A DNA stretch of 64,000 bases from the NCBI GenBank assembly GCA_937924775.1, contig CALDUT010000011.1:62001-126000 (forward strand). Direction: 5' to 3'. The DNA is from an uncultured Gemmata sp. GTDB lineage: Bacteria; Planctomycetota; Planctomycetia; Gemmatales; Gemmataceae. Position 1 is the stretch's first letter. Every line of letters begins with the position of its first letter. Made by a program: the position numbers and the translations under genes. Below are positions 41,129-50,322 of this stretch, in pieces. The notes under the pieces are model-generated. The model saw only the letters and a list, made by a program, of their open reading frames with translations, made no database searches and was not told the DNA's origin.

Positions 41129-41397
41129 TCGCCACCGAAGCGGTCGTGGTCGGCGACGCGGATAGCCCCGTGATGGCCTGATATTTCCCCGGTTTCGCGG
41201 CCGGTGCCGCGATGGGCCTCCGTGCCTTGGCTGTGGGTCCGGTTGCCCATCGTTGCCGGGGTTGATGCATCTGCCATTGGCCTTTCACTTCTCCAGTTCC
41301 AATAATCTCCTCGATGCGGGTGAAAGTCCTTTCCGGGCCAAGCCCGGGTTTTACCGTCCGAGTGGCCGATCGGACAAGAACCACACAAGGGTAAAGG

Positions 41398-42378
41398 ATG
41401 GCCGCGGTGAATCCCTCGATGGCCGTTGCGCGGTTCTGTTTGATCGCTTCCGCTGTGCTGTGGAGCCTCGGTAGCGTGTTTATGCGCTTGCTCATTGAAC
41501 CCCTCGGTTGGGGGTTGGATGAACCTCGCCTCAGCCCGCTATTGATCGCTTTTTACCGGGGCATTTTTGGTGGCTTGGTTGTGCTGGCGCTGGTGCGTCG
41601 GGCCGACATGCGCTTCCGTCCGGCGATGGCGGGGATGGTTGTGGCGTTCACTTTGATGAGCGGAATGTATCTGTCCGCGTTGGGGTTAGGGCCGGCCGCA
41701 AATGCCATTTTTCTGCAGAACACCGCACCGCTGTGGGTTTTTGTGCTGGCGGTGCTATTTCTGGGCGAACGGGGCGATCGTCGCGGTTGGCAAACCGTGC
41801 TGATCGGCGCGGCGGGAGCGATCGTTATCGTGGTGGGGAACTGGCCCCGCGATTTGCCCCCGGAGGAGCAGCGGTTACAAATTCTCTTGTTATTCATGGG
41901 TTTGGGAAGCGGGGTTGTTTATGCTCTGGTGGTCTTGTTTCTGCGGGCATTGCGGGAATTGGCGCCGGCGTGGCTGGTGGCGTGGAATCTGTTGGGTACC
42001 GCGGTCACATTGGGACTTTTTGTACTCGTGAAAGACGGCCCCGAGGCGTTCCTCACATGGATTGGAACGCCCAGCTCAGCGCAGTTGGCGGTGCTGGCGA
42101 TCTTTGGTAGCGTTCAGATGGCCCTGCCGTATTGGCTTTTCACCCGCGGCTTGCGGACTGCGACCCCCCAGGAAGCGGCCATCATCACCCTCATCGAACC
42201 GCTCTTGAACCCCATTTGGGCTTTTCTCATCACTCCGGAGAAAGACACACCGACGGTATGGATGCTCACCGGGGGCGGGTTGATCCTCTTTGCGCTGGTC
42301 TGGCGGTATTTGCCAGGGGCCGATCGAGATCGATCCCCCGGTGCCCGAAAGCCCGACCCTATCTCTGATGCGCAATAG
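41398..42378 (+). CDS. EamA/DMT family transporter
   Basis: A 326-residue membrane protein with about ten hydrophobic segments in two EamA halves. The first half is FCLIASAVLWSLGSVFMRLL, LLIAFYRGIFGGLVVLALV, NAIFLQNTAPLWVFVLAVLFLGE and VLIGAAGAIVIVVGNW. The second is LLFMGLGSGVVYALVVLFLRAL, WLVAWNLLGTAVTLGLFVLV, GSVQMALPYWLFTRGL and AAIITLIEPLLNPIWAFLI. The ENTAPLW-like and TLIEPLLNPIWAF blocks are typical of the family. AAGG is close to the ATG. The substrate cannot be read. The preceding 269-bp gap (41129-41397) shows no gene. Confidence 0.92.
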   Translation: MAAVNPSMAVARFCLIASAVLWSLGSVFMRLLIEPLGWGLDEPRLSPLLIAFYRGIFGGLVVLALVRRADMRFRPAMAGMVVAFTLMSGMYLSALGLGPAANAIFLQNTAPLWVFVLAVLFLGERGDRRGWQTVLIGAAGAIVIVVGNWPRDLPPEEQRLQILLLFMGLGSGVVYALVVLFLRALRELAPAWLVAWNLLGTAVTLGLFVLVKDGPEAFLTWIGTPSSAQLAVLAIFGSVQMALPYWLFTRGLRTATPQEAAIITLIEPLLNPIWAFLITPEKDTPTVWMLTGGGLILFALVWRYLPGADRDRSPGARKPDPISDAQ

Positions 42379-42475
42379 TCCAACAAAAATGCAGACTAAC
42401 CGCTGAAATTGCGGTATTCTGGGAATGAAAAAATTGCGAAAAAATCTTAACCGGACCTGCTACTGACATACCATC

Positions 42476-43783
42476 ATGCCTCTTCACTTGGCTATCTTTG
42501 AGTGCGATGTGACTCCGCCGGAGGATCACCCGCTATGTGGTGGGTGGATTATGCCCGTCCGCGGAGTGGATGATCCGCTGAAAGCTCTGGGCGTGGTCCT
42601 TTGGGGGTCATCGTCGCCGGTGGTTCTTTGTGCGGTGGATTGGGTGGGGTTGCGCAATGAGGCGTTTCGTGTCTGGCGGGCGGCCTTGGCCGAAGCGGCC
42701 CACACGGCCCCCGAGCGGGTGTCGCTGCATACGGTTCACCCGCATAACGCCCCGTTTGCGGATTTGGAAGCGCAGAAGCTCATCGAAGCGGCGAAGGCCC
42801 CGAAGTTGCTCGATGTGAAGTTTTACCACGACTGCGTAAAACGCACGGCCGCTGCGGCGAAAGCTGCGCTGATGCACGCGGTGGAGTTCACCCACATCGG
42901 CACCGGGGCCGCGGAGGTCAAAGAGGTGGCATCCAACCGCCGGGTGTTGGGGGACGACGGCAAGGTGAAGTTCACTCGCACCAGTGCGACAAAAAACAAA
43001 GAAGCACGCGATGCCCCCGAGGGGCTCATCGACCCCTACTTGCGCACCCTCAGCTTCTGGAACCGCGACAAACCCTTAGCGGCCCTGCATTTCTACGCTT
43101 GTCACCCCATGAGCTACTATGGCGATGGCCGCGTCAGTGCCGATTTCTGTGGCTTGGCGCGGCAAAAGTTCCACGACGAAACCCGCGTCTTTCAAGTGTA
43201 CTTCAACGGTTGTGGCGGGAACATCACCGCGGGCAAATATAACGACGGGTCCCAGGAAAACCGGCCGATTCTCCGCGACCGCATTTACGCCGCGATGGTC
43301 GCGGCGTGGAAGAACACCACCACCCAAGCCGTCAAGGATTTTGCCTGGCGTTTTGAGCCGGTGAAGTTGCCACCCCGCAAAGAGCCTTCCTTCAGCGCAG
43401 AGGAAAGCCGCAAGACTTTGGCCGACACCAAAGCCCCCACGGCCAAACGCAACAACGCCGCGTTGCAACTGGCGTGGCTCCAACGTCAACACATTCCCAT
43501 CGAAGTCAATTGCCTCGACTTCCACAATAAAGTGCTGACGCTGTTTCTGCCCGGTGAAGCTTTCGTTGAGTACCAATTGGCCGCGCAGAAGATGCGACCG
43601 GACGCCCTGGTGCAGGTGGCGGCCTACGGTGACGATGGGCCTGGCTACCTCCCCACCGCGAAAGCCTACCTCGAAGGCGGTTACGAACCCACCGTCGCCC
43701 TCGCCGGCCCCGAATCCGAAGAGATTCTACTTACAACCATTCGTAAACTCTTGCGCGCGGATGCGAAGGAGGACCAGAAGTGA
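42476..43783 (+). CDS. neutral ceramidase-like protein
   Basis: A 435-residue protein related to the N-terminal domain of neutral/alkaline non-lysosomal ceramidases and widespread in planctomycetes. Features are the start LAIFECDVTPP, GGWIMPVRGVDDPLKALGVVL, VVLCAVDWVGL, LHTVHPHNAP (in place of the SHTHSGP metal block), ALHFYACHPMSYYGDGRVSADF, YFNGCGGNITAGKY and LTLFLPGEAFVEYQL. No signal peptide is visible. Metal ligands appear partly preserved (HPHNAP, ACHPM). It ends in a four-base GTGA overlap with the next gene, which carries a related domain, so the two are co-translated. Substrate unknown. Confidence 0.83.
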   Translation: MPLHLAIFECDVTPPEDHPLCGGWIMPVRGVDDPLKALGVVLWGSSSPVVLCAVDWVGLRNEAFRVWRAALAEAAHTAPERVSLHTVHPHNAPFADLEAQKLIEAAKAPKLLDVKFYHDCVKRTAAAAKAALMHAVEFTHIGTGAAEVKEVASNRRVLGDDGKVKFTRTSATKNKEARDAPEGLIDPYLRTLSFWNRDKPLAALHFYACHPMSYYGDGRVSADFCGLARQKFHDETRVFQVYFNGCGGNITAGKYNDGSQENRPILRDRIYAAMVAAWKNTTTQAVKDFAWRFEPVKLPPRKEPSFSAEESRKTLADTKAPTAKRNNAALQLAWLQRQHIPIEVNCLDFHNKVLTLFLPGEAFVEYQLAAQKMRPDALVQVAAYGDDGPGYLPTAKAYLEGGYEPTVALAGPESEEILLTTIRKLLRADAKEDQK

Positions 43784-46700
43784 AACTCCTTTTGGCCTGT
43801 CTGTCTCTGCTCGTCACGGTCGTCAGCTTGAACGCGGCCGATAAGCCGGCCTTCAAAGCGGGGGTGGCCACGAAAGTCATCACCCCCACCGACAATATCT
43901 GGATGGCCGGTTATGCCGCCCGCACCAAACCCGCGGAAGGCAAGCTCCACGACCTCTATGCCAAAGCCCTCTGTCTTGAAGACGCGACCGGCAAGCGGCT
44001 GGTCTTGGTCACCACCGATCTGATTGGGATTCCGCGCTCGCTGGGCGAACGCGTGGCTGCCGCGGTGGAAAAACAATTCGGTATTCCCCGGGAAGCGCTC
44101 ATTCTCAGTGCCTCGCACACCCATTGCGGCCCCGTGTTGCGGGAAAACCTCTTCGACATGTACCCCATGTCGAAAGAGGACGCGGCCAAAGTGATGGAGT
44201 ACACGAACAAGCTCGAAGGCGAATTGATCGCGCTGGTGGGGGCGGCGCTCAAGAACTTGCAGCCGGTGTCGCTCAAACACGGCGCGGGGAAAGCCACCTT
44301 CGCCATGAACCGCCGCCAACCCACGGAGAAGGGCATCATCAACGGTCGCAATCCCGCTGGGCCGGTCGATCATACAGTGCCCGTGCTGGTCGTCGAAACC
44401 CGCGATGGCCGACCGCTGGCCTTGGTCTTCGGCTACGCCTGCCACAACACCACCTTGAGTTTCTATCAGTGGTGTGGCGACTATGCGGGCTTTGCCCAGA
44501 TCGCGGTCGAGAAGGCCCTGCCCGGCACGACCGCCATGTTCTGGACCGGCTGCGGCGGTGACGCCAATCCGCTGCCCCGCGGGAAAGTGGAACAGGCCGA
44601 GCAGTACGGCCAAGAACTGGCCGAGGCGGCCCTTGCGGCCATGAAGAAAGCTCAACCGATTCAGGGCCACTTCGCCGCCCGCTACGAAACGATCGCTCTG
44701 AGATTCGATCAGCTGCCCACCCAAGAACAACTCAAGGCCGACCTGCTCAGCAACAATCGCGCGCTGCAAAAGCGTGCGGAACGGCTGCTCCAGGAATGGG
44801 AAACCCAGGGCCGATTGACAGACCACTACCCCCATTATCCCATCCAGGCGTGGGCCCTGGGCGATCAGGTGTTGCTCGTTGCGCTGGGGGGAGAGGTTGT
44901 CATCGACTACGCGATCCGCATCAAGAAGGAAGTGCCCACCAGCCGCGCGGTGTGGGTGATGGCGTATGCCAACGATGTCATGTCGTACATCCCCTCGGCT
45001 CGTGTGTTGCAAGAAGGCGGTTATGAAGCAGATTCATCCCAGATTTACTATGGCCTGCCGGCCCGGTACAGTCCCACGATCGAAGAGGCCATTATCGCGA
45101 AAGTGAAGGAACTGACCCAAGCGGTGGCTCCCCTCAAGAAAGCCCCGGGGCCAAAAACGCCGCAGGAAGAAAAAGACACCTTCCGCCTCGATGATCGCTT
45201 TCGCATCGATCTGGTGGCATGTGAACCCGCGGTGGTCGATCCGGTGGCGATGTGTTTTGATGCCCGAGGGCGGATGTTCGTGTGCGAGATGCGCGGATAC
45301 CCCAACGGGGGGGTCGGTACCGGGAAGGAAACCCGCGGCCAGATCAAGTGCCTTGAAGACCGCGACGGCGACGGCTACTTCGAGACCGTGACCACCTTCG
45401 CCGCTGGGCTCCGCTTCCCCATGGGGATTGCCCCGTACAAAAACGGTGTGATTGTCGCCGTGGCCCCCGACATTCTCTTCCTGGAAGACACCACCGGCGA
45501 CGGCCAAGCCGACACAACCACCGTTCTCTACACCGGCTTTGAGGTGCGCAACATTCAGCAGATGGTCAACAGCCTCCAGTGGGGCCTCGATGGCTGGCTC
45601 TACGGCATCGCCGGCAACGATGGCGGCACCATCACTTCGCCGCAGAAGAAAGAGATGCCGCCGCTGGTGCTGCGCAATCGCGGGTTTCGCTTCCGACCGG
45701 ACGTTCCTGGCAGCATTGAACCGACCAGCTCCGGCGGTCAATACGGCCTGACTGCCGACGATTACGGCCGCTGGTTCACCGCGACCAACAGCCAGCACAT
45801 CCGGCAGATTGTGCTGCCCGATCACTATTTGAAGCGAAACCCCTATCTGGCCGTGGCCGCAGTGACCCTCGATATTGCCGAACATGGGGCGGCCGCCCGC
45901 GTCTTCCGCATCAGTGATTTTGAACCGTGGCGGGTCGAACGCACCACGCGCCGCGCCGGCTCGGCCGATGCCAAACGCTTCCCTGCGACGGAACTGGTCC
46001 CCGGCGGCTACTTCACGTCGGCGTGCAGTCCGTTGGTGTACACCGCCGACCTGTTTGCCCCGGAATTCCGCGGCAATAACTTCGTCTGCTGTCCGGCGAA
46101 TAACCTCATCCACCGGGAGCTTCTGCGGGAGAATGGTTCGGTCTTCAAAGCCGTTCGCGCCTACGAAGATCGGGAATTTCTCGCTTCCACCGACAATTGG
46201 TTCCGCCCGGTGTATCTGAGTATTGGCCCCGATGGAGCAATGTACGTTCTCGACTTCTACCGCGAAGTGATTGAAACGCCCTTGTCACTGCCCGACGACA
46301 TCAAGCAGCAACTGAATCTCGAAAGCCGTGGCCGCGGTCGCATCTGGCGGATTGCGCCCAAGGATTTTCAGCCGGCGAAGATGCCCAACTTCAGTGCATT
46401 GTCACCCGAACAACTGACCCAGGAATTGCTTAGCCTCAATTCGTGGCGGCGGCTCACCGCGCAGCGGTTGCTCTTGGAACGCCACGATGCGAAGAATCCG
46501 TGGAACGTCCACCGCGAAACCATCCGCGCCGCCCGGGGTACGCCGGCGTTGAGTCATCTGCTCTGGACCCTTCATCACCTCAACCCCACGGAGGTTTCCC
46601 GGTGGCTGAGCGAGGCCCTCGCCGATCCAGTGACGGGCAACCGCGAGCAAGCCCTGCGTTTGGTCGAAGCGTACATGGCCCAGTCCGCGGACTTGCGCCA

Positions 46701-48009
46701 GCAGGTGGCTCGGATGGTGACTGATCCGTCGCCGCAGGTCCGCTTCCAACTGGCGTTCTCGGCCGGGGCCTTACCTCCACGCGAGGCCGCGGCTGTGCTA
46801 GCCGCGATTCTAGCTACGGATGCCCGCGATCCGTGGACCGTTACCGCGGCGCTCAGCTCCGCCACGGCATGTGGCCTGGAGTTGCTCGAAACCCTCTTGG
46901 CCCACGACAAGCCAAATCTCACCGTTGTCGCCCGTTTGGCCACAATGATTGGAGCGAAGGGGAATGTCCAGGAGATCACCCGGGTGCTGCAATGGGTGGC
47001 CGACGGGGCCGACCCGCTCCTGCTCGATGGCTTGGGGCAGGGGATGCGGGGGTCCAAGTCGCCATTGCCGCGGTGGTGGAGTCAGCCGCCCGCGGAAGCC
47101 CGCGCGGTGATGGCCCGGCTCCGCAGCCGCTTCGACCAGGCCGCGGCCCGGGTTCGCGATACGAACGACACCATCGCCCGCCGCGTTCAGGCGGCCCAGG
47201 TTCTGGCTTACGGTCCCTATGAGCTGGCCGCGGCACTCACCGATCAACTGACCCCCACCACACCGCCCGAGGTGCAAATCGCCATCATCAGAATGCTGTC
47301 CAGCCATACCGACCACTCGGTGAGCGAACGGCTGTTGAAAAACTGGTCCAGTTACGGCCCCAGCATCCGGCAAGAAGCTCTGGCCGCACTGCTCAGCCGT
47401 CCCGAACGTGCGTTGGCCCTGTTTGAAGCGGTGGAAGCGAAGACGGTGAGTGTCAATGAATTCACACCAGCCCAAATTCAAGAACTCCAGAACCACCCGA
47501 ACGCGACGATCCGCGCCAAAGCCGCGACCGCGTTCCAACGCAGCGCGACCGATCGCGCCCAAGTCGTGAAAAGTTACCTTTCGGCGCTGGAACTCAAAGG
47601 CAATCCGGCCCAAGGCCGGCAGGTGTTCCAAAAAACGTGTGCCGCGTGCCACAAACTCGATGGCGTCGGCAACGATGTCGGCGCGAATCTCGTGGCCACG
47701 TTACCGAGCAAATCGGGCGATGATCTGCTCGTCGCAATCTTCGACCCCAACCGGGAAGTCGATCCACGCTATGTGGCCTACACCGTGGTGACCAGTGATG
47801 AACGCGTGTTGCAAGGCGTGATCGCCACCGAAACGCCTACCAGCCTCACCTTGCGGCTTGCTGATGGCAAGGAAGAAGTGATTTTGCGATCGAATGTGGC
47901 TACCCTCCGTTCGACCGGCCGTTCCCTCATGCCGGAGGGTTTGGAAAAGGAACTGAGTCATCAGGATGTGGCAGATTTGTTCGCGTATTTACGCCGTGTT
48001 GTCCGCTGA
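43780..48009 (+). CDS. ceramidase-like domain fused to a PVC-type heme-binding protein
   Basis: A 1409-residue secreted protein (signal MKLLLACLSLLVTVVSLNA). Residues ~20-455 are a ceramidase-like domain with LILSASHTHCGPVL near 112, FGYACHNTTLSFYQW, FWTGCGGDANPLPRG, VLLVALGGEVVIDYAI and VMAYANDVMSYIPS. From ~468 to 870 it is a PVC-type N-terminal beta-propeller (FRLDDRFRIDLVACEP, MCFDARGRMFVCEMRGYP, LRFPMGIAPYKNGV, YGLTADDYGRWF, YVLDFYREVIETP). HEAT-like helices follow. The C-terminal TIGR02603-type cytochrome has CAACHKLDG (C1287) and SLMPEGLEKELS. Ceramidase-like and PVC heme proteins are normally separate genes, so this is a notable fusion. It starts with GTG overlapping the previous stop. 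Confidence 0.87.
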   Translation: MKLLLACLSLLVTVVSLNAADKPAFKAGVATKVITPTDNIWMAGYAARTKPAEGKLHDLYAKALCLEDATGKRLVLVTTDLIGIPRSLGERVAAAVEKQFGIPREALILSASHTHCGPVLRENLFDMYPMSKEDAAKVMEYTNKLEGELIALVGAALKNLQPVSLKHGAGKATFAMNRRQPTEKGIINGRNPAGPVDHTVPVLVVETRDGRPLALVFGYACHNTTLSFYQWCGDYAGFAQIAVEKALPGTTAMFWTGCGGDANPLPRGKVEQAEQYGQELAEAALAAMKKAQPIQGHFAARYETIALRFDQLPTQEQLKADLLSNNRALQKRAERLLQEWETQGRLTDHYPHYPIQAWALGDQVLLVALGGEVVIDYAIRIKKEVPTSRAVWVMAYANDVMSYIPSARVLQEGGYEADSSQIYYGLPARYSPTIEEAIIAKVKELTQAVAPLKKAPGPKTPQEEKDTFRLDDRFRIDLVACEPAVVDPVAMCFDARGRMFVCEMRGYPNGGVGTGKETRGQIKCLEDRDGDGYFETVTTFAAGLRFPMGIAPYKNGVIVAVAPDILFLEDTTGDGQADTTTVLYTGFEVRNIQQMVNSLQWGLDGWLYGIAGNDGGTITSPQKKEMPPLVLRNRGFRFRPDVPGSIEPTSSGGQYGLTADDYGRWFTATNSQHIRQIVLPDHYLKRNPYLAVAAVTLDIAEHGAAARVFRISDFEPWRVERTTRRAGSADAKRFPATELVPGGYFTSACSPLVYTADLFAPEFRGNNFVCCPANNLIHRELLRENGSVFKAVRAYEDREFLASTDNWFRPVYLSIGPDGAMYVLDFYREVIETPLSLPDDIKQQLNLESRGRGRIWRIAPKDFQPAKMPNFSALSPEQLTQELLSLNSWRRLTAQRLLLERHDAKNPWNVHRETIRAARGTPALSHLLWTLHHLNPTEVSRWLSEALADPVTGNREQALRLVEAYMAQSADLRQQVARMVTDPSPQVRFQLAFSAGALPPREAAAVLAAILATDARDPWTVTAALSSATACGLELLETLLAHDKPNLTVVARLATMIGAKGNVQEITRVLQWVADGADPLLLDGLGQGMRGSKSPLPRWWSQPPAEARAVMARLRSRFDQAAARVRDTNDTIARRVQAAQVLAYGPYELAAALTDQLTPTTPPEVQIAIIRMLSSHTDHSVSERLLKNWSSYGPSIRQEALAALLSRPERALALFEAVEAKTVSVNEFTPAQIQELQNHPNATIRAKAATAFQRSATDRAQVVKSYLSALELKGNPAQGRQVFQKTCAACHKLDGVGNDVGANLVATLPSKSGDDLLVAIFDPNREVDPRYVAYTVVTSDERVLQGVIATETPTSLTLRLADGKEEVILRSNVATLRSTGRSLMPEGLEKELSHQDVADLFAYLRRVVR

Positions 48010-48137
48010 GGGAGAGAGCCCGCAATGGGTGACGTCGCCCGCACAAACACCGCGCAGGCGGCGGAGGAGTGATTAGCGGTCCACGGTGACCTTTGGGCCG
48101 ACAACCGACGATGAACCGGCTCTTCGGCGGCAGCGGA

Positions 48138-48154
48138 GCGGGGCGGCTCCCCGC
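48138..48154. terminator. bidirectional hairpin between convergent genes
   Basis: GCGGGG (48138-48143) and CCCCGC (48149-48154) form a stem with a 5-base loop in the 162-bp space between the convergent heme-fusion and DUF1980 genes. The position fits a shared terminator. There are no T-tracts. Confidence 0.35.
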
Positions 48155-48171
48155 CCGACGCGGCGGGAATC

Positions 48172-49179
48172 TCAGAATTCGTATTCGTTGCGGACTTCGA
48201 CGCGGCGGATGTCATCTTCTCCAATGCCCCCCAGAACCAGCACGGGGGTGTAGCGGTCCTGGCCGGGGGCTTTGATGAACTGAATCACCCCCTTTACCCG
48301 CACCCAATCGAAGTCATTGAAACCATTGACCGCCAAGGGTGCAATGATGCGGACCTTGAGCGGCACCGTATCGGCCCCGCAGCAGGTCATTTTCAGACGG
48401 AAGAGGGTGAATTCTTTGTCGTCGAGGCGTTTGAAGCGGCCTTCCATGATCGCGGTTTGCCCCGAGTAGGCTTTGCGTTTGTCCGGGTCGTAGGCGGCTT
48501 CGTTGAGGGTGTTGAAGCGCATTTCTTCCCCGGCTCCAGGCAGAGGAATGTATTTCACCTCACCATTGGGGGTGGTGATCTCTTTGATTTCCATGCCCGT
48601 GGGGTGAACCAGAACCTGAATGCGCGTACCGTCGGGTTCGATCGTCAGTTTGTCCGAAGGCCGGGCCGATTCCTCCGCGAGTTTTTTGAGCGTTTCTGGG
48701 TCGAGGGCCACGTCGTTGCCAGCTTTACGGAGTTGCCATTCCATGCTGAAGCCGGAATTGGGAATGCCAAAGGCATACAGCAGAATCGGGAATGCCAAAA
48801 TCAGCATCCGTGTGAAAACCCACGACAGATCATGACTGTGCCCGTGGTCATCAGAGGCGATGTCGCTGCCGGGCAAACCGGGCAGGTGGTTGCAGGCTGC
48901 GGTGTGAACATGATTCTCCTGACAGTTCATTGTATCGGCGGCTTGCAGGGTACCGGCTTCACGCCATACCACAATCGCGCGAATCACGATCAGCACCAGC
49001 ACCGCGATGCTGCCCGCCAGGACGGCCGAATGAAATTGCGGGGCCAAAATGTGAATCAGCATGCCGTTGAGGTACATCGACACGCCCACAAATCCCAAAC
49101 CGCCGCACACGAGAATCGTGAGCAACTGCTCAGTGAAATAATCCCGTGGCGACTGACACCCCCAATGACTATGAGCCAT
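48172..49179 (-). CDS. DUF1980 / TIGR03943 family membrane protein (YcgQ-like)
   Basis: A 335-residue protein starting MAHSHWGCQSPRDYF (GAGAGGG upstream; the open frame to 49527 overlaps the permease and is a shadow). Two N-terminal membrane segments (LLTILVCGGLGFVGVSMYLNG, AVLAGSIAVLVLIVIRAIVV) are followed by a His/Cys-rich loop (NCQENHVHTAACNHL, DDHGHSHD) and a third segment (MLILAFPILLYAFG). The C-terminal soluble domain is typical of DUF1980: YSGQTAIMEGRFKRLDDKEFTLFRLKMTCCGADTVPL and DWVRVKGVIQF. YcgQ-like proteins pair with a DUF318 permease and are usually zinc-regulated. That partner is directly upstream, ending 96 bp before this start. Confidence 0.87.
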   Translation of the reverse strand: MAHSHWGCQSPRDYFTEQLLTILVCGGLGFVGVSMYLNGMLIHILAPQFHSAVLAGSIAVLVLIVIRAIVVWREAGTLQAADTMNCQENHVHTAACNHLPGLPGSDIASDDHGHSHDLSWVFTRMLILAFPILLYAFGIPNSGFSMEWQLRKAGNDVALDPETLKKLAEESARPSDKLTIEPDGTRIQVLVHPTGMEIKEITTPNGEVKYIPLPGAGEEMRFNTLNEAAYDPDKRKAYSGQTAIMEGRFKRLDDKEFTLFRLKMTCCGADTVPLKVRIIAPLAVNGFNDFDWVRVKGVIQFIKAPGQDRYTPVLVLGGIGEDDIRRVEVRNEYEF

Positions 49180-49274
49180 GGTTTGCCCTCTCACACCCGA
49201 CCGGTACGCTCTCGTTCCATTGTACGCAGCGAATGCCAACGGCTGAGCGGCGTGATGGCCGCTGGCGCTTCGTC

Positions 49275-50252
49275 TCAAACCCCGGCCGGTAGACCGGTCC
49301 AGTTGTTCGCCTGATAAATCAGGTGGACTAACACGCACACAGCCAGTGTCAGCAGCACCTCGCACAGGACAATTGTTACAATCAGCCGCACGCGGAATAC
49401 GCGGGTGTACATCAGCAGCAGCTTGATGTCGAGCATGGGCCCGAAGACGAGAAACGCCAGTTTGGCCGTGATGTGCAATTTCGTGAAACTGGCGGCAACA
49501 AACGCATCGGCTTCGCTGCACAGGCACATCAAAAAGCCCAACAGCATCATGGCTGGGATCGAAAGAAACGGCTGATCACGTGAGAAACTCTCGATCTGCT
49601 GCTCAGTGACATACGACCGCACCACCGCGGCCAACACCGCCCCCAGAATCAGGAACATGGTGATATCCACAAAATCGTGGAGTGCTGTGGAGGAAATGTT
49701 GCCGATCCGAGTAAACCCCGACGGCCGGGGCGCGGGCCGACCGTTGGCCTCATTCGCGGAACGGCTCTCCGGTTCGGGACTTGCCGGCGGAATCGCCAGC
49801 GGATGGAGAAGGGCATAGCCATATTTACGATATTGCAGATGAACGATCAGGCCGGTAATGGTGGCAATGACAAAGGCCATCCCCACGCGCAACCCCACCA
49901 TTTCGGGGCCAATGCCATGATCCCGGAAGGCAATCCAGGTGCTGAAAATGACCACCCCGTTGATGATGGGGCCGGCCAGCATGTAGGCAATACAGCACGA
50001 CAGCGGTAACCCCTTGCGTAAAAGCCGCCGCATCACCACCACGATGCCACACTCACACATCGGAAAAAGCAGCCCCAAGGCAGCCCCGATCATCACCGCC
50101 GGCACCACGGCGGAGGGCAAAAAGCGTGTGATGAATTCCTGGGGGAGAAACTCTTCCAGAATCCCCGCGACAATCGCCCCGAGGATAATGAACGGCAGCG
50201 CTTCCCATAGAATCGAGCTGAAGATCTTCAGAAAGTCGAGTATTGGCTCCAC
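49275..50252 (-). CDS. DUF318 permease (YcgR/YraQ-like)
   Basis: A 325-residue membrane protein starting with GTG at 50252 after a strong GGAGAAGGGG. About eight membrane segments: ILWEALPFIILGAIVAGILEE, VPAVMIGAALGLLFPMCECGIVV, YMLAGPIINGVVIFSTWIAF, VGMAFVIATITGLIVHL, then after a Pro-rich cytosolic loop FVDITMFLILGAVLAAVV, IPAMMLLGFLMCLCSEADAFVAAS, LAFLVFGPMLDIKLLLMY and IVLCEVLLTLAVCVLV. FPMCECG and CLCSEADAF are hallmark blocks of the family, which is probably metal-handling. It pairs with the DUF1980 gene downstream. The ABC-3 permease lies 70 bp upstream. Confidence 0.9.
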   Translation of the reverse strand: MEPILDFLKIFSSILWEALPFIILGAIVAGILEEFLPQEFITRFLPSAVVPAVMIGAALGLLFPMCECGIVVVMRRLLRKGLPLSCCIAYMLAGPIINGVVIFSTWIAFRDHGIGPEMVGLRVGMAFVIATITGLIVHLQYRKYGYALLHPLAIPPASPEPESRSANEANGRPAPRPSGFTRIGNISSTALHDFVDITMFLILGAVLAAVVRSYVTEQQIESFSRDQPFLSIPAMMLLGFLMCLCSEADAFVAASFTKLHITAKLAFLVFGPMLDIKLLLMYTRVFRVRLIVTIVLCEVLLTLAVCVLVHLIYQANNWTGLPAGV

Positions 50253-50322
50253 CGGACTACCCCTTCTCCGGGACGCTCGGACAAGATTATTACGCGGTTA
50301 ACACGGGTTGGGGTTCGCGCCA

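Noticed and set aside
41129-41397. Frameshifted C-terminal continuation of the kinase
   Set aside because: The alternative frame gives only a short stretch before a stop and no recognised domain.
40536-41495. 319-codon minus-strand frame and the nested one at 40819-41388
   Set aside because: Antisense to the kinase and the start of the EamA gene; Pro/Arg-rich translation typical of a GC-rich shadow.
48457-49314. 285-codon plus-strand frame
   Set aside because: Antisense to the DUF1980 gene; no recognisable protein features.
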